From Streptomyces sp. NBC_00459 (GTDB lineage: Bacteria > Actinomycetota > Actinomycetes > Streptomycetales > Streptomycetaceae): a DNA stretch of 64,000 nt. Shown piece by piece: positions 49,138 through 57,644 of this stretch (position 1 is the stretch's first letter; each line of letters begins with the position of its first letter). Location of the stretch: positions 5,580,001 to 5,644,000 of the forward strand of contig NZ_CP107903.1 of assembly GCF_036013955.1 (NCBI RefSeq). Direction: 5' to 3'. The notes beneath the pieces are model-generated. The model was not told the origin of the DNA. It saw nothing but the letters and a program-made list of their open reading frames with translations, and did not search any database. The translations under genes and the position numbers were made by a program.

Positions 49138-50585
49138 GCGACGGACAGCGGCTGTTCGTCGGCGGTTCGTGGGTGGAGCCGGCCGACGGGCACTACGAGG
49201 TGATCGACCCGGCGACGGAGGAAGTCGTCGGGCGGGCACCGGAGGCCTCCCGGGAGCAGGCGTACGCCGCAGCGGCGGGGGCCCGCGAGGCCTTCGGGCC
49301 GTGGTCGCGCACCTCACCGGAGGAACGGGCCGCCGTCCTGGCCCGCGCCGCGGACATCATCCAGAGCCGTCTGGTGCCGTACGCCACCCTCGCCCAGGCG
49401 GAGACCGGCGCCACGACGGGGACCGCGCGCGGGATGCAGGTGGGCGTGGGCGCTGCCCGTTTCCGCCGGTACGCGAAGGTGGAACCGGCCGAGTGGGCGA
49501 TCCCGCCGCAGGTCAACGAGGGGGGACCGTTCGGGAAGGCCGCGGTGATGGGCGCGCTGGCGATACGCCAGCCGGTGGGTGTGGTCTCCTGCATCACCTC
49601 GTACAACAACCCGTGGGCCAACCCGGCCGGCAAGATCGCGCCCGCGCTGGCCATGGGCAACACGGTGGTCGTGAAGCCCGCTCCGCAGGACCCGCTGTCG
49701 GTGTACCGGATGGCGGAGGCGCTGGAGGAGGCGGGCGCGCCGCCGGGGACCGTCAACGTGGTCAGCGGGCTGGGCGTCGGGGTCGGTGAGGCGGTGGTCG
49801 ACTCCCCGGACGTCGACATGGTCAGCTTCACCGGCTCCACGGCGGTCGGACAGCGGATCGCCGAGGTGTGCGGCCGGGGCATGAAGCGCCAGTTGATGGA
49901 GCTGGGCGGCAAGGGCGCGGCCCTCGTCTTCGACGACGCGGACATCCGCTCGGCGGTCTCGGGCATCGGCACGACGTTCTCGTTCTACAGCGGCCAGATC
50001 TGCACGGCACCGACCCGGGTGCTGGTCCAGCGGGGCGTGTACGGGCAGCTCGTGGACCAACTTGCCGTGTACGCCGGTCACTTGAAGGTGGGCGACCCAC
50101 GCGCGGAGGGCACGGTGGTCGGGCCGGTGATCTCGGCGGCGCACCGGGACCGGGTCGAGGCATACGTCGAACTCGGCCGGAAGGAAGGCGCGGTGGTGGT
50201 CGCGGGAGGCGAACGGCCGCCGTACGAGCGGGGGTTCTATGTCGCCCCGACTCTGCTGGCCGACTGCACGAACGACATGCGGGTGGCCCGGGAGGAGATC
50301 TTCGGGCCGGTGGTCACCGTCATCCCCTTCGACGACGAGGAGGAGGGCGTCGCGCTGGCCAACGACAGCGAGTACGGCCTCATCGACTATGTCTGGTCGG
50401 GGGACGTGGCCCGCGCCTTCCGGGTCGCGCGCCGACTTCGGGCGGGCGGCGTGGGCGTGAACACCGTCGGCCGGAACATGGAGGCACCGTTCGGCGGGTT
50501 CAAGCGGAGCGGGGTGGGGCGCGATGTGGGGTCGTACGCGCTGCACGCGTACGGGGAGGTGCAGGCGGTCGTCTGGGCGGGGTGA
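49134..50585 (+). CDS. NAD(P)+-dependent aldehyde dehydrogenase
   Basis: A 483-residue ALDH. The general base is Glu256 in LMELGGKGA and the nucleophile Cys290 in GQICTAP, 34 residues apart as usual. SFTGSTAVGQRIAEV, EEIFGPVVTVIPFDDEEE and NTVGRNMEAPFGGFKRSGVGRDVG are present. It oxidises an aldehyde, possibly made by the luciferase-like enzymes and SDR upstream. GTG 49134 overlaps the amidohydrolase stop (GTGA). Confidence 0.93.
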   Translation: MSDGQRLFVGGSWVEPADGHYEVIDPATEEVVGRAPEASREQAYAAAAGAREAFGPWSRTSPEERAAVLARAADIIQSRLVPYATLAQAETGATTGTARGMQVGVGAARFRRYAKVEPAEWAIPPQVNEGGPFGKAAVMGALAIRQPVGVVSCITSYNNPWANPAGKIAPALAMGNTVVVKPAPQDPLSVYRMAEALEEAGAPPGTVNVVSGLGVGVGEAVVDSPDVDMVSFTGSTAVGQRIAEVCGRGMKRQLMELGGKGAALVFDDADIRSAVSGIGTTFSFYSGQICTAPTRVLVQRGVYGQLVDQLAVYAGHLKVGDPRAEGTVVGPVISAAHRDRVEAYVELGRKEGAVVVAGGERPPYERGFYVAPTLLADCTNDMRVAREEIFGPVVTVIPFDDEEEGVALANDSEYGLIDYVWSGDVARAFRVARRLRAGGVGVNTVGRNMEAPFGGFKRSGVGRDVGSYALHAYGEVQAVVWAG

Positions 50586-50617
50586 GCGTGGGTGGGCAGG
50601 GCCGTCGCCCCCGACGA

Positions 50618-50636
50618 CGTGCGGCTCCGCCGCACG
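50618..50636. terminator. Small hairpin between convergent genes
   Basis: A 7-bp stem CGTGCGG/CCGCACG with a CTCCG loop lies between the aldehyde dehydrogenase stop (50585) and the convergent MEDS gene stop (50703). Weak, but placed as expected for a shared terminator. Confidence 0.4.
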
Positions 50637-50702
50637 CGACCGGCCTGCACCGGCCTGCCCGCACTGGCCCCCAGGATCACCACCGCGCTGCCCGCGGAGC
50701 GC

Positions 50703-51659
50703 CTAGCGGCCGAGGTAGAACCGGATCGCCGTGCCGTCGGGGTCGGTGTGGACGCGCACCAGGTCCGCGACGGTGTGCACCAGCAGCAGACCGCGTCCGC
50801 CTCGCTGGTCCCGGGTGGCCGGGCGGCGGCCGGCGAGCGGGTCGTTCAGTTGCCCGCGGTCGCGGACCTCGCACACCAGCTGCGACTCCTCGGCCCAGAT
50901 CCGCAGGCTGCCAAAACCGCCGCCGTGCACCACGCTGTTGGTGGTCAGCTCGGCCACCGCGAGCGCGAGATCGTCCAGCTGTACGCCGGACAGGCCCAGC
51001 TGCGCGCCCCGCGCGACGGCGAATCGCCTGACGACCGGCAGCTCGTCGACGCCGAAGTGCTGGGGCTCGGCCGCCGCGGGAGCGGCCGGGAGCGGCCGGT
51101 TGTAGCGGGCGACGACCTGTCCGGGCGCGTAGGACGGGCTGGTCCGCCGACTGCCGCCGGAGATGATCACCGGGTGGGTGGCGTACGCATCGGTGAGTAC
51201 CTCCTTGTCGAGGCGCTCGGCGTCGTACGGGCACAGGATGGTCACGTCCCGGCCCTCGAAGGCCGGGTTGATCAGCGCCTCGTGCTGCACACACGCCGGG
51301 TACTCGACGCTGCTGCGGCCGACCCAGATCGGCTCCCCGATGATCCGTACATGTGTCTGGGTGTGGGCGTCGGCGAAGGCGCGCAGCACCCTCGGGATGA
51401 TCCGGCCCGGGTTGCGGCCGGCGTCGGTCATGTCGAGGAAGCGCACGGACGCGGCTTCCTCGCCCAGGCTGCCCTTGAGCAGGGCCAGGTTCGGGCCGGG
51501 CACGGCGACCGCCACCGGATGTCCGGCCTTCAGCCCCTCGCGGATGAAGGGCACCGTGCCGTCCAGGTACTCCTCCTCGCCCCGGTAGAACAGGGCGGGA
51601 TGCACGAACGGCTCCGCGGTCGACTCGTCGGTCGACCCAGCGGTCTTCGTGGCAGTCAT
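50703..51659 (-). CDS. MEDS sensory domain fused to HATPase_c_2 anti-sigma-like ATPase
   Basis: A 318-residue protein. The N-terminal MEDS/DcmR-like domain (about 18-180: HPALFYRGEEEYLDGTVPFIREGLKAGHPVAVAVP ... VTILCPYDAERL) is joined to a GHKL ATPase (about 200-318: LALAVAELTTNSVVHGG and GGRGLLLVHTVADLVRVH). MEDS domains bind small ligands, so this is probably a ligand-sensing partner-switch kinase. ATG 51659 overlaps the STAS gene stop by 4 nt. Confidence 0.88.
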   Translation of the reverse strand: MTATKTAGSTDESTAEPFVHPALFYRGEEEYLDGTVPFIREGLKAGHPVAVAVPGPNLALLKGSLGEEAASVRFLDMTDAGRNPGRIIPRVLRAFADAHTQTHVRIIGEPIWVGRSSVEYPACVQHEALINPAFEGRDVTILCPYDAERLDKEVLTDAYATHPVIISGGSRRTSPSYAPGQVVARYNRPLPAAPAAAEPQHFGVDELPVVRRFAVARGAQLGLSGVQLDDLALAVAELTTNSVVHGGGFGSLRIWAEESQLVCEVRDRGQLNDPLAGRRPATRDQRGGRGLLLVHTVADLVRVHTDPDGTAIRFYLGR

Positions 51660-52099
51660 CGTGCCACCACCTCGATCACGGGCAAATCGGGCCAGAACAT
51701 GTCCAGCAGTCGTGGCAGAGTCGCGGGCGGCCGTTCGACCACGATGCGCCGCTCGACCGAGAGGTCCTGGGCGGCCACCGCCAGGGCCGAGGCGCCTGCG
51801 ACATCGACGAACGTCACGGCGGACATCTCCAGATGGCCCACGATCTCCTCACGCAGGGACATACCCCGGGTCAGTTGCTTCAACGTCTGCTCCCAGGCCG
51901 GGCACGTGGCCGAGGTGATCTCGCCGACCGCCCGCCACCCCGCGCGGTCCGGCAGCGGACCCAGCCGCAACGCGTTGCCCGGCGGAGCCGCCACCGACGT
52001 CGAGGCATTGGTCCGCCGCAGGCTGTCCACGCTCCCCCCCCGTGTGCCGGTTGCACCTCGATTTCTCTGCCGCGCGGTCGGCGGAGGGAAGACGCTCAT
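51656..52099 (-). CDS. STAS-domain anti-sigma factor antagonist-like protein
   Basis: A 147-residue protein. The STAS fold is recognisable in LREEIVGHLEMSAVTFVDVAGASALAVAAQDLSVERRIVVERPPATLPRLLDMF; the usual phosphorylatable Ser/Thr region is VTFVDVAGASAL. ATG 52099 has GGAGG upstream, so longer starts are rejected. Coupled by ATGA to the MEDS-HATPase gene, it is probably that protein's partner. Confidence 0.8.
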   Translation of the reverse strand: MSVFPPPTARQRNRGATGTRGGSVDSLRRTNASTSVAAPPGNALRLGPLPDRAGWRAVGEITSATCPAWEQTLKQLTRGMSLREEIVGHLEMSAVTFVDVAGASALAVAAQDLSVERRIVVERPPATLPRLLDMFWPDLPVIEVVAR

Positions 52100-52387
52100 G
52101 CGCACCTCCAGAACGACCCGCACGATGTTGCCATATCCCCCTGCCCCGCAAGGTCGCATTCATGCACAGCTCTACCCACAGCGCCCACCACGCACAGTGG
52201 CGAGCGAGGCGGCGAGTGCGTGGGCGGCGGTTCCGCGAAACAGGCCCCGCATCTCCACGCCGGTTCCGGAATAGGCCGTCCCGGACGGGGAAGGCGCGAC
52301 AGAACAACGGCCGCGGGCTACGTCAGAGCCGCGTGCAGCGTGGCGCGGACCCGTCGGCACATCCGGACCCAGACCCGAGGTGAGTAC

Positions 52388-53140
52388 ATGTCTGTCGCCC
52401 CCGTTTCTCCTCAGTCGGCATCGGTCGGCAACGTGCCGCTGACCGTCCGCACCGAGATGCGGGGCACCACGGCGGTCCTGGCACCGAGCGGAGAGATCGT
52501 CCACGGCTGCACAACGGTGCTCGCACCTGTCCTGGACAAGCTCCCCGACGGGACGGACGGGCTGGTCGTGGACATGGCCGAAGTGACCTTCATGGACACG
52601 GCCGGACTCCAGTTCCTGGAGCGACTGGAGGACTTCAGAGCCGTCGCGGGCGTCCCCTTATGGACCGTCAACTGGAACGGCCAGCCCCGCCGCATCCTGG
52701 AGATCACCGGCCTGTCGGTCCCGGCCGCCGCGTCCGACCCCGCAGGTTCCACCTCCGCGTGGCTGCCCCCGGACACCCGTCACCTGGTCGCCCTACTGGG
52801 CTCTGAACAGGGACTTTCCGCGGTGGCCGCGGAACGCGCGGAACAGGTGCGGCGACTTGAGGAAGAGGTCCAGCAGTTGCAACACGCCATCGAGTCCCGC
52901 CCGGTCATCGACCAGGCCCGCGGAATCCTCATGGCGGTCGAAGCGTGCACAGCCGACGAGGCCTGGAACGCCCTGCGCGAGGCCTCCCAGCAAACGAACA
53001 CCAAGCTCCGCGAGGTCGCCGAAGCGATCGTCGGGGTGAGCGCGGGCGGCCCCCCTCCGGCCGAGCCCGTGCGGACGGCGCTACGGGATGCGGTGCGGCG
53101 GCAGCACGCGCGCGAGGAGGCCGGGCCGGCTACGGCGTGA
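52388..53140 (+). CDS. STAS-ANTAR fusion protein
   Basis: A 250-residue protein. The STAS domain lies at about 18-115 (AVLAPSGEIVHGCTTVLAPVLDKL, LVVDMAEVTFMDTAGLQFLERL). A short coiled coil (AERAEQVRRLEEEVQQLQHAI) leads to ANTAR (IESRPVIDQARGILMAVEACTADEAWNALREASQQTNTKLREVAEAIVG, about 166-215), an RNA-binding antitermination module. It would link partner switching to transcription antitermination. ATG 52388 behind GAGGTGA. Divergent from the STAS/MEDS-HATPase pair, with 288 bp between. Confidence 0.88.
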   Translation: MSVAPVSPQSASVGNVPLTVRTEMRGTTAVLAPSGEIVHGCTTVLAPVLDKLPDGTDGLVVDMAEVTFMDTAGLQFLERLEDFRAVAGVPLWTVNWNGQPRRILEITGLSVPAAASDPAGSTSAWLPPDTRHLVALLGSEQGLSAVAAERAEQVRRLEEEVQQLQHAIESRPVIDQARGILMAVEACTADEAWNALREASQQTNTKLREVAEAIVGVSAGGPPPAEPVRTALRDAVRRQHAREEAGPATA

Positions 53141-53468
53141 AGGGGCCGGCCCGACCGGACACGGAAAAGGCGGCCACCGTCTGCTGACCGCCCAGCACAG
53201 GCGGGACGTGGTAGACGCGGAAGAGGTGGACCATGACCTGGAAGACTCCGAAGTCGTCCCCCACGGAGCGACCACGGTCACTGGGCAAAAGCAACGCAAG
53301 TCAACGCAACGTACCGGCTGGACGAGGCTGAAGGCGGGCGTGGGTTGCGCCTCGTACGGGCGTGTGCCGACTCGTGGGGTTTCCCTTGGCCTTCATGGAG
53401 GCGGCTGTCTCATCGGGCAGGTGCATCCTTCAAGTACCCAGCGGTTGAAGGCGGGGAAGATATCAGGC
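53141..53468. other. Intergenic stretch containing a gene remnant
   Basis: No intact gene. Bases 53286-53310 contain a short direct repeat (GCAACGCAAGTCAACGCAACG). Bases 53331-53395 are the HATPase remnant described separately. The rest is featureless to me. Confidence 0.5.
53331..53395 (+). pseudogene. Remnant of a HATPase gene 3' region
   Basis: The encoded LRLVRACADSWGF matches LHLVRACADSWGV of the gene at 55063. At the DNA level GGCGGGCGTGGGTTGCGCC versus GGCGGGCGCGGGCTGCACC, followed by CTCGTACGGGCGTG in both and GACTCGTGGGGT a little later, shows recent common origin. Nothing upstream or downstream continues the gene. Confidence 0.6.
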
Positions 53469-54281
53469 ATGCACTCACATGCCCCGCGTCCACACCTGGA
53501 ACGCATCGCTCTCATCTCCGACGTCCACGGGAACCTCACGGCACTCGAAGCCGTGCTGGACGACATAGACGCCCGGGGGATTCGCAGGATATTCAACCTC
53601 GGCGACTACGTGGGCAAGGGCCCGCGCGGACGGGAGGTCATCGACGTGTGCCGGGAGCGCTGCGAAGTCAACATCCTGGGGAACTGGGACGACTTCCTGC
53701 CGAACCCGGCCCGTGAATTCGACAGCGAGGCGATGGCGTGGTGGCTCGGGCAGTTGTCGGAGGGGCAGGGCAGTTGGCTTCGTGCTCTTCCCTTCAGCCA
53801 TGACTTCCTGATCAGCGGACGCTGGGTGCGGCTCTTCCACGCGTCGTCGACTTCGGTGCATCGAAGGGTGCGGTTCGACCACGACGAGGCCGAGTTCCTC
53901 GACATGTTCGCCAACACCCCGGCCACCGGCGACGGTCCGGTGCCCACGGTGGTCGGTTACGGCGACACCCACGACGCGTACTACGAAGTCGACCGGGAGC
54001 GCCGCACGTTGTTCAACACCGGCAGCGTGGGCAACAGCATGGACGACCCGACGCCGGTGTACGTGATCGTCGAGGGCGTTCTCGACTCTGCGGCCGACGC
54101 CCCGTTCTCCTTGCAGTTCGTACGGGTTCCGTACGACGTCGAAGCGGAACTCTCGGTGGCCAGGGCGATGGGGGTACCGGAATTCGAGGGCTACGCCTCC
54201 GAGTTGCGGCACGGAATCTATCGCGGAGACTTCAGGACCGGTGAGCCGCCGAGCTATCACCGCCGTGGCCGAGGCGCGTAA
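53469..54281 (+). CDS. Calcineurin-like metallophosphoesterase
   Basis: A 270-residue protein. Motifs: IALISDVHGN (D-x-H), NLGDYVGKGP (GD), ILGNWDDFLP (GNxD variant with Trp instead of His), LFHAS, and VVGYGDTHDAYYE and NTGSVGNSM in YfcE/diadenosine tetraphosphatase style. It should hydrolyse a phosphoester with a two-metal centre, although GNW instead of GNH may change activity. ATG 53469 with GGGGAAG upstream. It is embedded in decayed XRE/HATPase material. Confidence 0.85.
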   Translation: MHSHAPRPHLERIALISDVHGNLTALEAVLDDIDARGIRRIFNLGDYVGKGPRGREVIDVCRERCEVNILGNWDDFLPNPAREFDSEAMAWWLGQLSEGQGSWLRALPFSHDFLISGRWVRLFHASSTSVHRRVRFDHDEAEFLDMFANTPATGDGPVPTVVGYGDTHDAYYEVDRERRTLFNTGSVGNSMDDPTPVYVIVEGVLDSAADAPFSLQFVRVPYDVEAELSVARAMGVPEFEGYASELRHGIYRGDFRTGEPPSYHRRGRGA

Positions 54282-54289
54282 CTCGGCGG

Positions 54290-54572
54290 CGGGGCGACCG
54301 GCGGAGTCGACTCCCCTGGATGTCGGTACGATCCGGGCCCGACGTACGGCAACGCCTTCGCGGCGACCTTGTACGAGGTCGAGCCGCGGGCGCCGCCACG
54401 ACTCGCGGTTCTGCGGGTCGGGGCGATGACCGAGTTTCCAGCTCGCGATTGCCGTGTCCTCGTTCTCCACCCAGTACGTGTCGCGCAGTTCCAGATGAAC
54501 GGCGGACTCTTCGGCGGACCGGAGCAGATCGGCAAAGCTACAGGCCGACCTCCGTTGTCGAGCATGTTGCAT
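54290..54572 (-). pseudogene. Truncated DUF6879 gene
   Basis: The start is normal for DUF6879 (SFADLLRSAEESAVHLELRDTYWVENE, IASWKLGH, then RLDLVQGRREGVAVRRARIV). The similarity stops near 54320, where the usual SEPVSDYxR continuation should follow; the frame then runs antisense into the metallophosphoesterase gene. It lies 16 nt after the DUF397 stop, the normal position for this partner. Confidence 0.6.
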
Positions 54573-54588
54573 CTGGTTGCACGAGCTT

Positions 54589-54786
54589 CTACGCGAGCGT
54601 CGACCGGTCGCCGGCCTTGAGCATGCGGACGAGGGCGCCGAAGGCGTCGTGGCTGGTGGCGAGGATCGATGAGGGGGCGGGGGTTGCCGAATCGGAGAGC
54701 AGGACCGTTTCGGCGGTGACGGATATATGGACGCAGGCCTCGCCCTGGGCGCAGTAGGACGACTTCTGCCAAGTAGTGGCGGCCAT
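54589..54786 (-). CDS. DUF397 domain protein
   Basis: A 65-residue protein: WQKSSYCAQGEACVHISVTAETVLLSDSATPAPSSILATSHDAFGALVRMLKAG. Intact DUF397. ATG 54786 starts 11 nt after the stop of the truncated XRE gene. Its usual partner is broken, so it may be an orphan. Confidence 0.88.
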   Translation of the reverse strand: MAATTWQKSSYCAQGEACVHISVTAETVLLSDSATPAPSSILATSHDAFGALVRMLKAGDRSTLA

Positions 54787-54797
54787 CTCGGGTTCCT

Positions 54798-55082
54798 TCA
54801 CAGCTGGTTGGCGATGTCGTGGATGAGGTTCTGGGACTCTGTTGGGGGGAGGGCGGCGGCCTCCAGCCGCTCGAGAAGCAGCCGGTACTGGGCCAGTTGG
54901 GCCTCGGAGTCGATGAACCCGGGGCCGTGGGACTGGTCCAACTGTGCGGTGTCGAGTGTCGATACGGGGCCGCTCACGTAGTAGACCGACTGGCCCGAGC
55001 CGGGGTAGGAACCCGCGTCGAAGGGGATTACACGAATCGACACGTGCTCGTGCTCGCCCACCTTGAGCAAGTCCTCTTGGAG
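54798..55082 (-). pseudogene. XRE-DUF5753 regulator, only the C-terminal third remains
   Basis: About 94 residues remain: LQEDLLKVGEHEHVSIRVIPFDAG, SGQSVYYVSGPVSTLDTAQLDQSHGPGFIDSEAQLAQYRLLLERLEAAAL and LIHDIANQL are the end of DUF5753. The HTH and the first part of DUF5753 are absent: the frame meets a stop at 55083-55085, and the sequence beyond belongs to the oppositely oriented HATPase gene. Compare the intact 305-residue gene at 12067-12984. Confidence 0.85.
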
Positions 55083-55476
55083 CTACGCCCTCCAGCTCCC
55101 TCACGATCCGCGCGCACCCGGGATCGCCCGAGCGACCCTGCGCACCGTCCTGGCCGCCCATGACCTCGCCCACCTCACCCCCACCGCCGAACTGCTCACC
55201 AACGCCCACCTCCACACCAAGGGCCCCTACATGCTCCGCCTCTTCTCCGGCGAACCCGACCGGCTCCGAGTAGCCGTCTGGGACACCGACCCCCGGGTCC
55301 CGCCCGGCTTCCGCGAGGAGGGCGCCCCTGTCGGCGTACCCCCGGAAGACGCCGAAGGCGGGCGCGGGCTGCACCTCGTACGGGCGTGCGCGGACTCGTG
55401 GGGTGTGTCCGTGCTGCGGGAGCTGGGGGCGTCGAAGGGCGGGAAGATGCTGTGGGCGGAGTGCGGGCGGACGTAG
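55063..55476 (+). CDS. HATPase_c_2 ATP-binding protein at a deletion junction
   Basis: About 137 residues: SWSYALQLPHDPRAPGIARATLRTVLAAHDLAHLTPTAELL-TNAHLHT, then LRVAVWDTDPRVPPGFRE and GGRGLHLVRACADSWGVSVLRELGASKGGKMLWAE. The N box is shortened: the ASEL that normally precedes LTNAHLHT is missing. The only start, TTG 55063, has no ribosome site and lies inside the truncated XRE gene, so the native start region is gone. It may be non-functional. Confidence 0.6.
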   Translation: MSKSSWSYALQLPHDPRAPGIARATLRTVLAAHDLAHLTPTAELLTNAHLHTKGPYMLRLFSGEPDRLRVAVWDTDPRVPPGFREEGAPVGVPPEDAEGGRGLHLVRACADSWGVSVLRELGASKGGKMLWAECGRT

Positions 55477-55478
55477 GT

Positions 55479-55883
55479 TCAGCCGTCCAGATCGACCCGT
55501 ACCGTCAGCAGATTCGTCCCCAGGGTCCGTACGCCCGTGCTGTTGACCTTCGGCAGGGTCCGCAGGCGGGCGACCGGATCGTCGTCCGGCATCAGGTGGG
55601 CCGTGCCCGAATGCCACCGCCCACCGACGCGCACCCGCACCCGGGGATCAGCCTTGATGTTCCGTACGTAGTGCGACTTCTCGCCGAACTCCGAGACCAG
55701 CCAGAACGTGTCGCCGATGCGGCGGCCGCCGAGCGGGGTGACGCGAGGCAGGCCCGACGTGCGGCCCGTGGTCTCCAGGAGGGTCTGGAAGGGGAGGCGG
55801 CGCGTGACGGGGTTGCCGATGCGGCGCTGGAAGGTGGTGGCAGCCTTGAATCTGAACTCTCTGAATTCTCCGAAGCGGGACAT
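55479..55883 (-). CDS. Deazaflavin (F420)-dependent nitroreductase-family protein
   Basis: A 134-residue complete protein of the Ddn type: NPVTRRLPFQTLLETTGRTSGLPRVTPLGGRRIGDTFWLVSEFGEKSHYVRNIKADPRVRVRVGGRW. The GRTSGxxRxTPL and NIKADPxVxV patterns are diagnostic. It should bind F420H2; the substrate is unknown. ATG 55883. Ends 3 nt before the convergent HATPase stop. Confidence 0.9.
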   Translation of the reverse strand: MSRFGEFREFRFKAATTFQRRIGNPVTRRLPFQTLLETTGRTSGLPRVTPLGGRRIGDTFWLVSEFGEKSHYVRNIKADPRVRVRVGGRWHSGTAHLMPDDDPVARLRTLPKVNSTGVRTLGTNLLTVRVDLDG

Positions 55884-55986
55884 CTTGTTCCTGTGCCTCC
55901 TGGGCGCGTGCCGCTGCTGTTGGTTGTGTTCTTGAATGGTGTCCCAGAGAGACGACAGTTGGGCGAGCGGGTGGGCGGTGGCGAGT

Positions 55987-56808
55987 ATGCGCGTGGTGAC
56001 CTGGAACCTGTGGTGGCGGTTCGGGCCCTGGGAAGCGCGGCAGAAGGCGATCCTCGCCGTTCTGCGGGATCTGCGGCCGGACGTGGTCGGGCTCCAGGAG
56101 GTCTGGGAGTTCGGCGGGGAGAACCTCGCCGGCTGGCTCGCCGACGAACTGGGGCTGCACTGGACCTGGGCTCCCTACGGGGCACCCGAGCGCTGGCAGC
56201 GGCGTATCGGGGGCGAGAAGGTCGACGTCGGCAACGCGGTGCTGAGCCGCTGGCCCGTCGTCGAGAGCGAGGCGATACGGCTGCCGGCCCCCGACGACCT
56301 GGACGACGGACGCATCGCCCTGTACGCCCGCCTCGCCGCCCCCGGCCACCACGTGCCCTTCTTCACCACCCACCTCACCTCCGCGGCCCACGCCTCGGCG
56401 GTCCGCTGCCAACAGGTCACCGCTCTAGCGGAGTTCGTGGCGAAGCACCGTGGCGGCACCGACTTCCCGCCCGTCGTCACCGGCGACTTCAACGCCTGGC
56501 CCGACTCCGACGAGATCCGTCTGTTCGGGGGCTACCGGACTGCCCCGCCCGTCCCCGGCCAAGTCTTCATGGACGCCTGGGAGTTGGCCGATCCGGCGGC
56601 TCCGTCGGCGACCTGGGACGCCGCCAACCCGTATGTCGCGGCCGGGTTCGGCCCCGGCGCGCGGATCGACTACATCCATGTGGGGGTGCCGTGGCCGGGA
56701 GGCCTCGGGCATGTGCGTGCGGTACGGCGGGCGGGGGACGGGCCGGTCGGGGATGTCTGGCCGTCCGATCATGCCGCCGTCGTGGCCGAGTTGGCGTCCG
56801 CCGAGTGA
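55987..56808 (+). CDS. Endonuclease/exonuclease/phosphatase-family protein
   Basis: A 273-residue protein: MRVVTWNLWWRFG, VVGLQEVWEFGG (metal Glu), PFFTTHLTSAAHASAVRCQQ, VVTGDFNAWPDSDEI, RIDYIHVG and VWPSDHAAVVAEL (catalytic DH). The full EEP catalytic set is present. The target may be nucleic acid, a lipid phosphodiester or an inositol phosphate. ATG 55987 begins directly at the first strand; an upstream GTG (55936) is possible. Confidence 0.88.
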   Translation: MRVVTWNLWWRFGPWEARQKAILAVLRDLRPDVVGLQEVWEFGGENLAGWLADELGLHWTWAPYGAPERWQRRIGGEKVDVGNAVLSRWPVVESEAIRLPAPDDLDDGRIALYARLAAPGHHVPFFTTHLTSAAHASAVRCQQVTALAEFVAKHRGGTDFPPVVTGDFNAWPDSDEIRLFGGYRTAPPVPGQVFMDAWELADPAAPSATWDAANPYVAAGFGPGARIDYIHVGVPWPGGLGHVRAVRRAGDGPVGDVWPSDHAAVVAELASAE

Positions 56809-56834
56809 GCTGCCCCCCGGCCGGCATCCGTGCC

Positions 56835-57506
56835 CTATGACCCTTCGGGCGTACGGGGTGCCCCGTACCAGCGCCACTTCGTGAGGCGCGGTCGGCCGGG
56901 GAGTTCCGCCCGGCCGGTGGCCCACAGGAGGGTCGGCCAGCGTTCGGTGTCGGTCGGGGCGTCGGGGAAGAGGCGGCGCAGTACCCGGTCGCACAGGTCG
57001 GGGTCGGGGATCCACTCGACGCCCAGGCCCTCGGCGACGTCGTGCGTGTGCACCAGGGTCTCCACGATGCCCATGGCGGCGAAGCCCTCGGGGTCGGCCG
57101 CGCCGAAGACGTGGTGAGACCTGACTGTCGGCGGCCTGGTCCGCACGATGGCGGTCAGCAGGGCGCCGCTCGCCTCCAGCACCTGGAGCAGTCCGGCCGG
57201 CCCCGACTCGCGGTCCGCGAAGATGACGTTCGCCGGGCCGCCCGGCTTCCTGCGGCTCCACACGAAGGGGATGTGGGTGTCCAACGGCGGCTTCTCGGGG
57301 CCCAGTTGGGCGGCGTACGAGAACAGGTCGTCGGCCAGGTGCTCGACGGTCTCCCAGCAGTCCCACTCCAGTGAACCGGCGTCGGCGCCCCAGTCGGCAG
57401 CCTGTGCCCCACGCAGGGCACTGACCGCCGAGCGCACGGCGTGGTCGACGTCGTCCGCGGTGACGGTGGTGCCCTGTGCGCCCTGTGTGCCTTGTGTTTC
57501 AGCCAT
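56835..57506 (-). CDS. DinB/maleylpyruvate isomerase N-terminal-like protein
   Basis: A 223-residue helical-bundle protein: LEWDCWETVEHLADDLFSYAAQLGPE and MGIVETLVHTHDVAEGLGVEWIPDPDLCDRVLRRLFPDAP. The E-T-x-x-H and H-T-H-D positions fit the metal site of the DinB/MDMPI superfamily. Possible mycothiol-dependent isomerase or transferase; the substrate is unknown. ATG 57506. Confidence 0.85.
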   Translation of the reverse strand: MAETQGTQGAQGTTVTADDVDHAVRSAVSALRGAQAADWGADAGSLEWDCWETVEHLADDLFSYAAQLGPEKPPLDTHIPFVWSRRKPGGPANVIFADRESGPAGLLQVLEASGALLTAIVRTRPPTVRSHHVFGAADPEGFAAMGIVETLVHTHDVAEGLGVEWIPDPDLCDRVLRRLFPDAPTDTERWPTLLWATGRAELPGRPRLTKWRWYGAPRTPEGS

Positions 57507-57644
57507 GGCCGGACCGTATCAACGGCAGTCGTCCATGGTTCGCCACAACCATCGAGGCGCCCCAGAGGTCACACAGGTGTCTGCGGAACCTGCGCGATGT
57601 CGTGCGTTTCGCGCTGCCCACTTCCTTTCACCGGGGGTCATTTC

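Noticed and set aside
54257..54772. Minus-strand 171-codon frame over the DUF6879/DUF397 region
   Set aside because: Arg/Pro-rich composition; DUF397 and DUF6879 patterns occur in the other frames.
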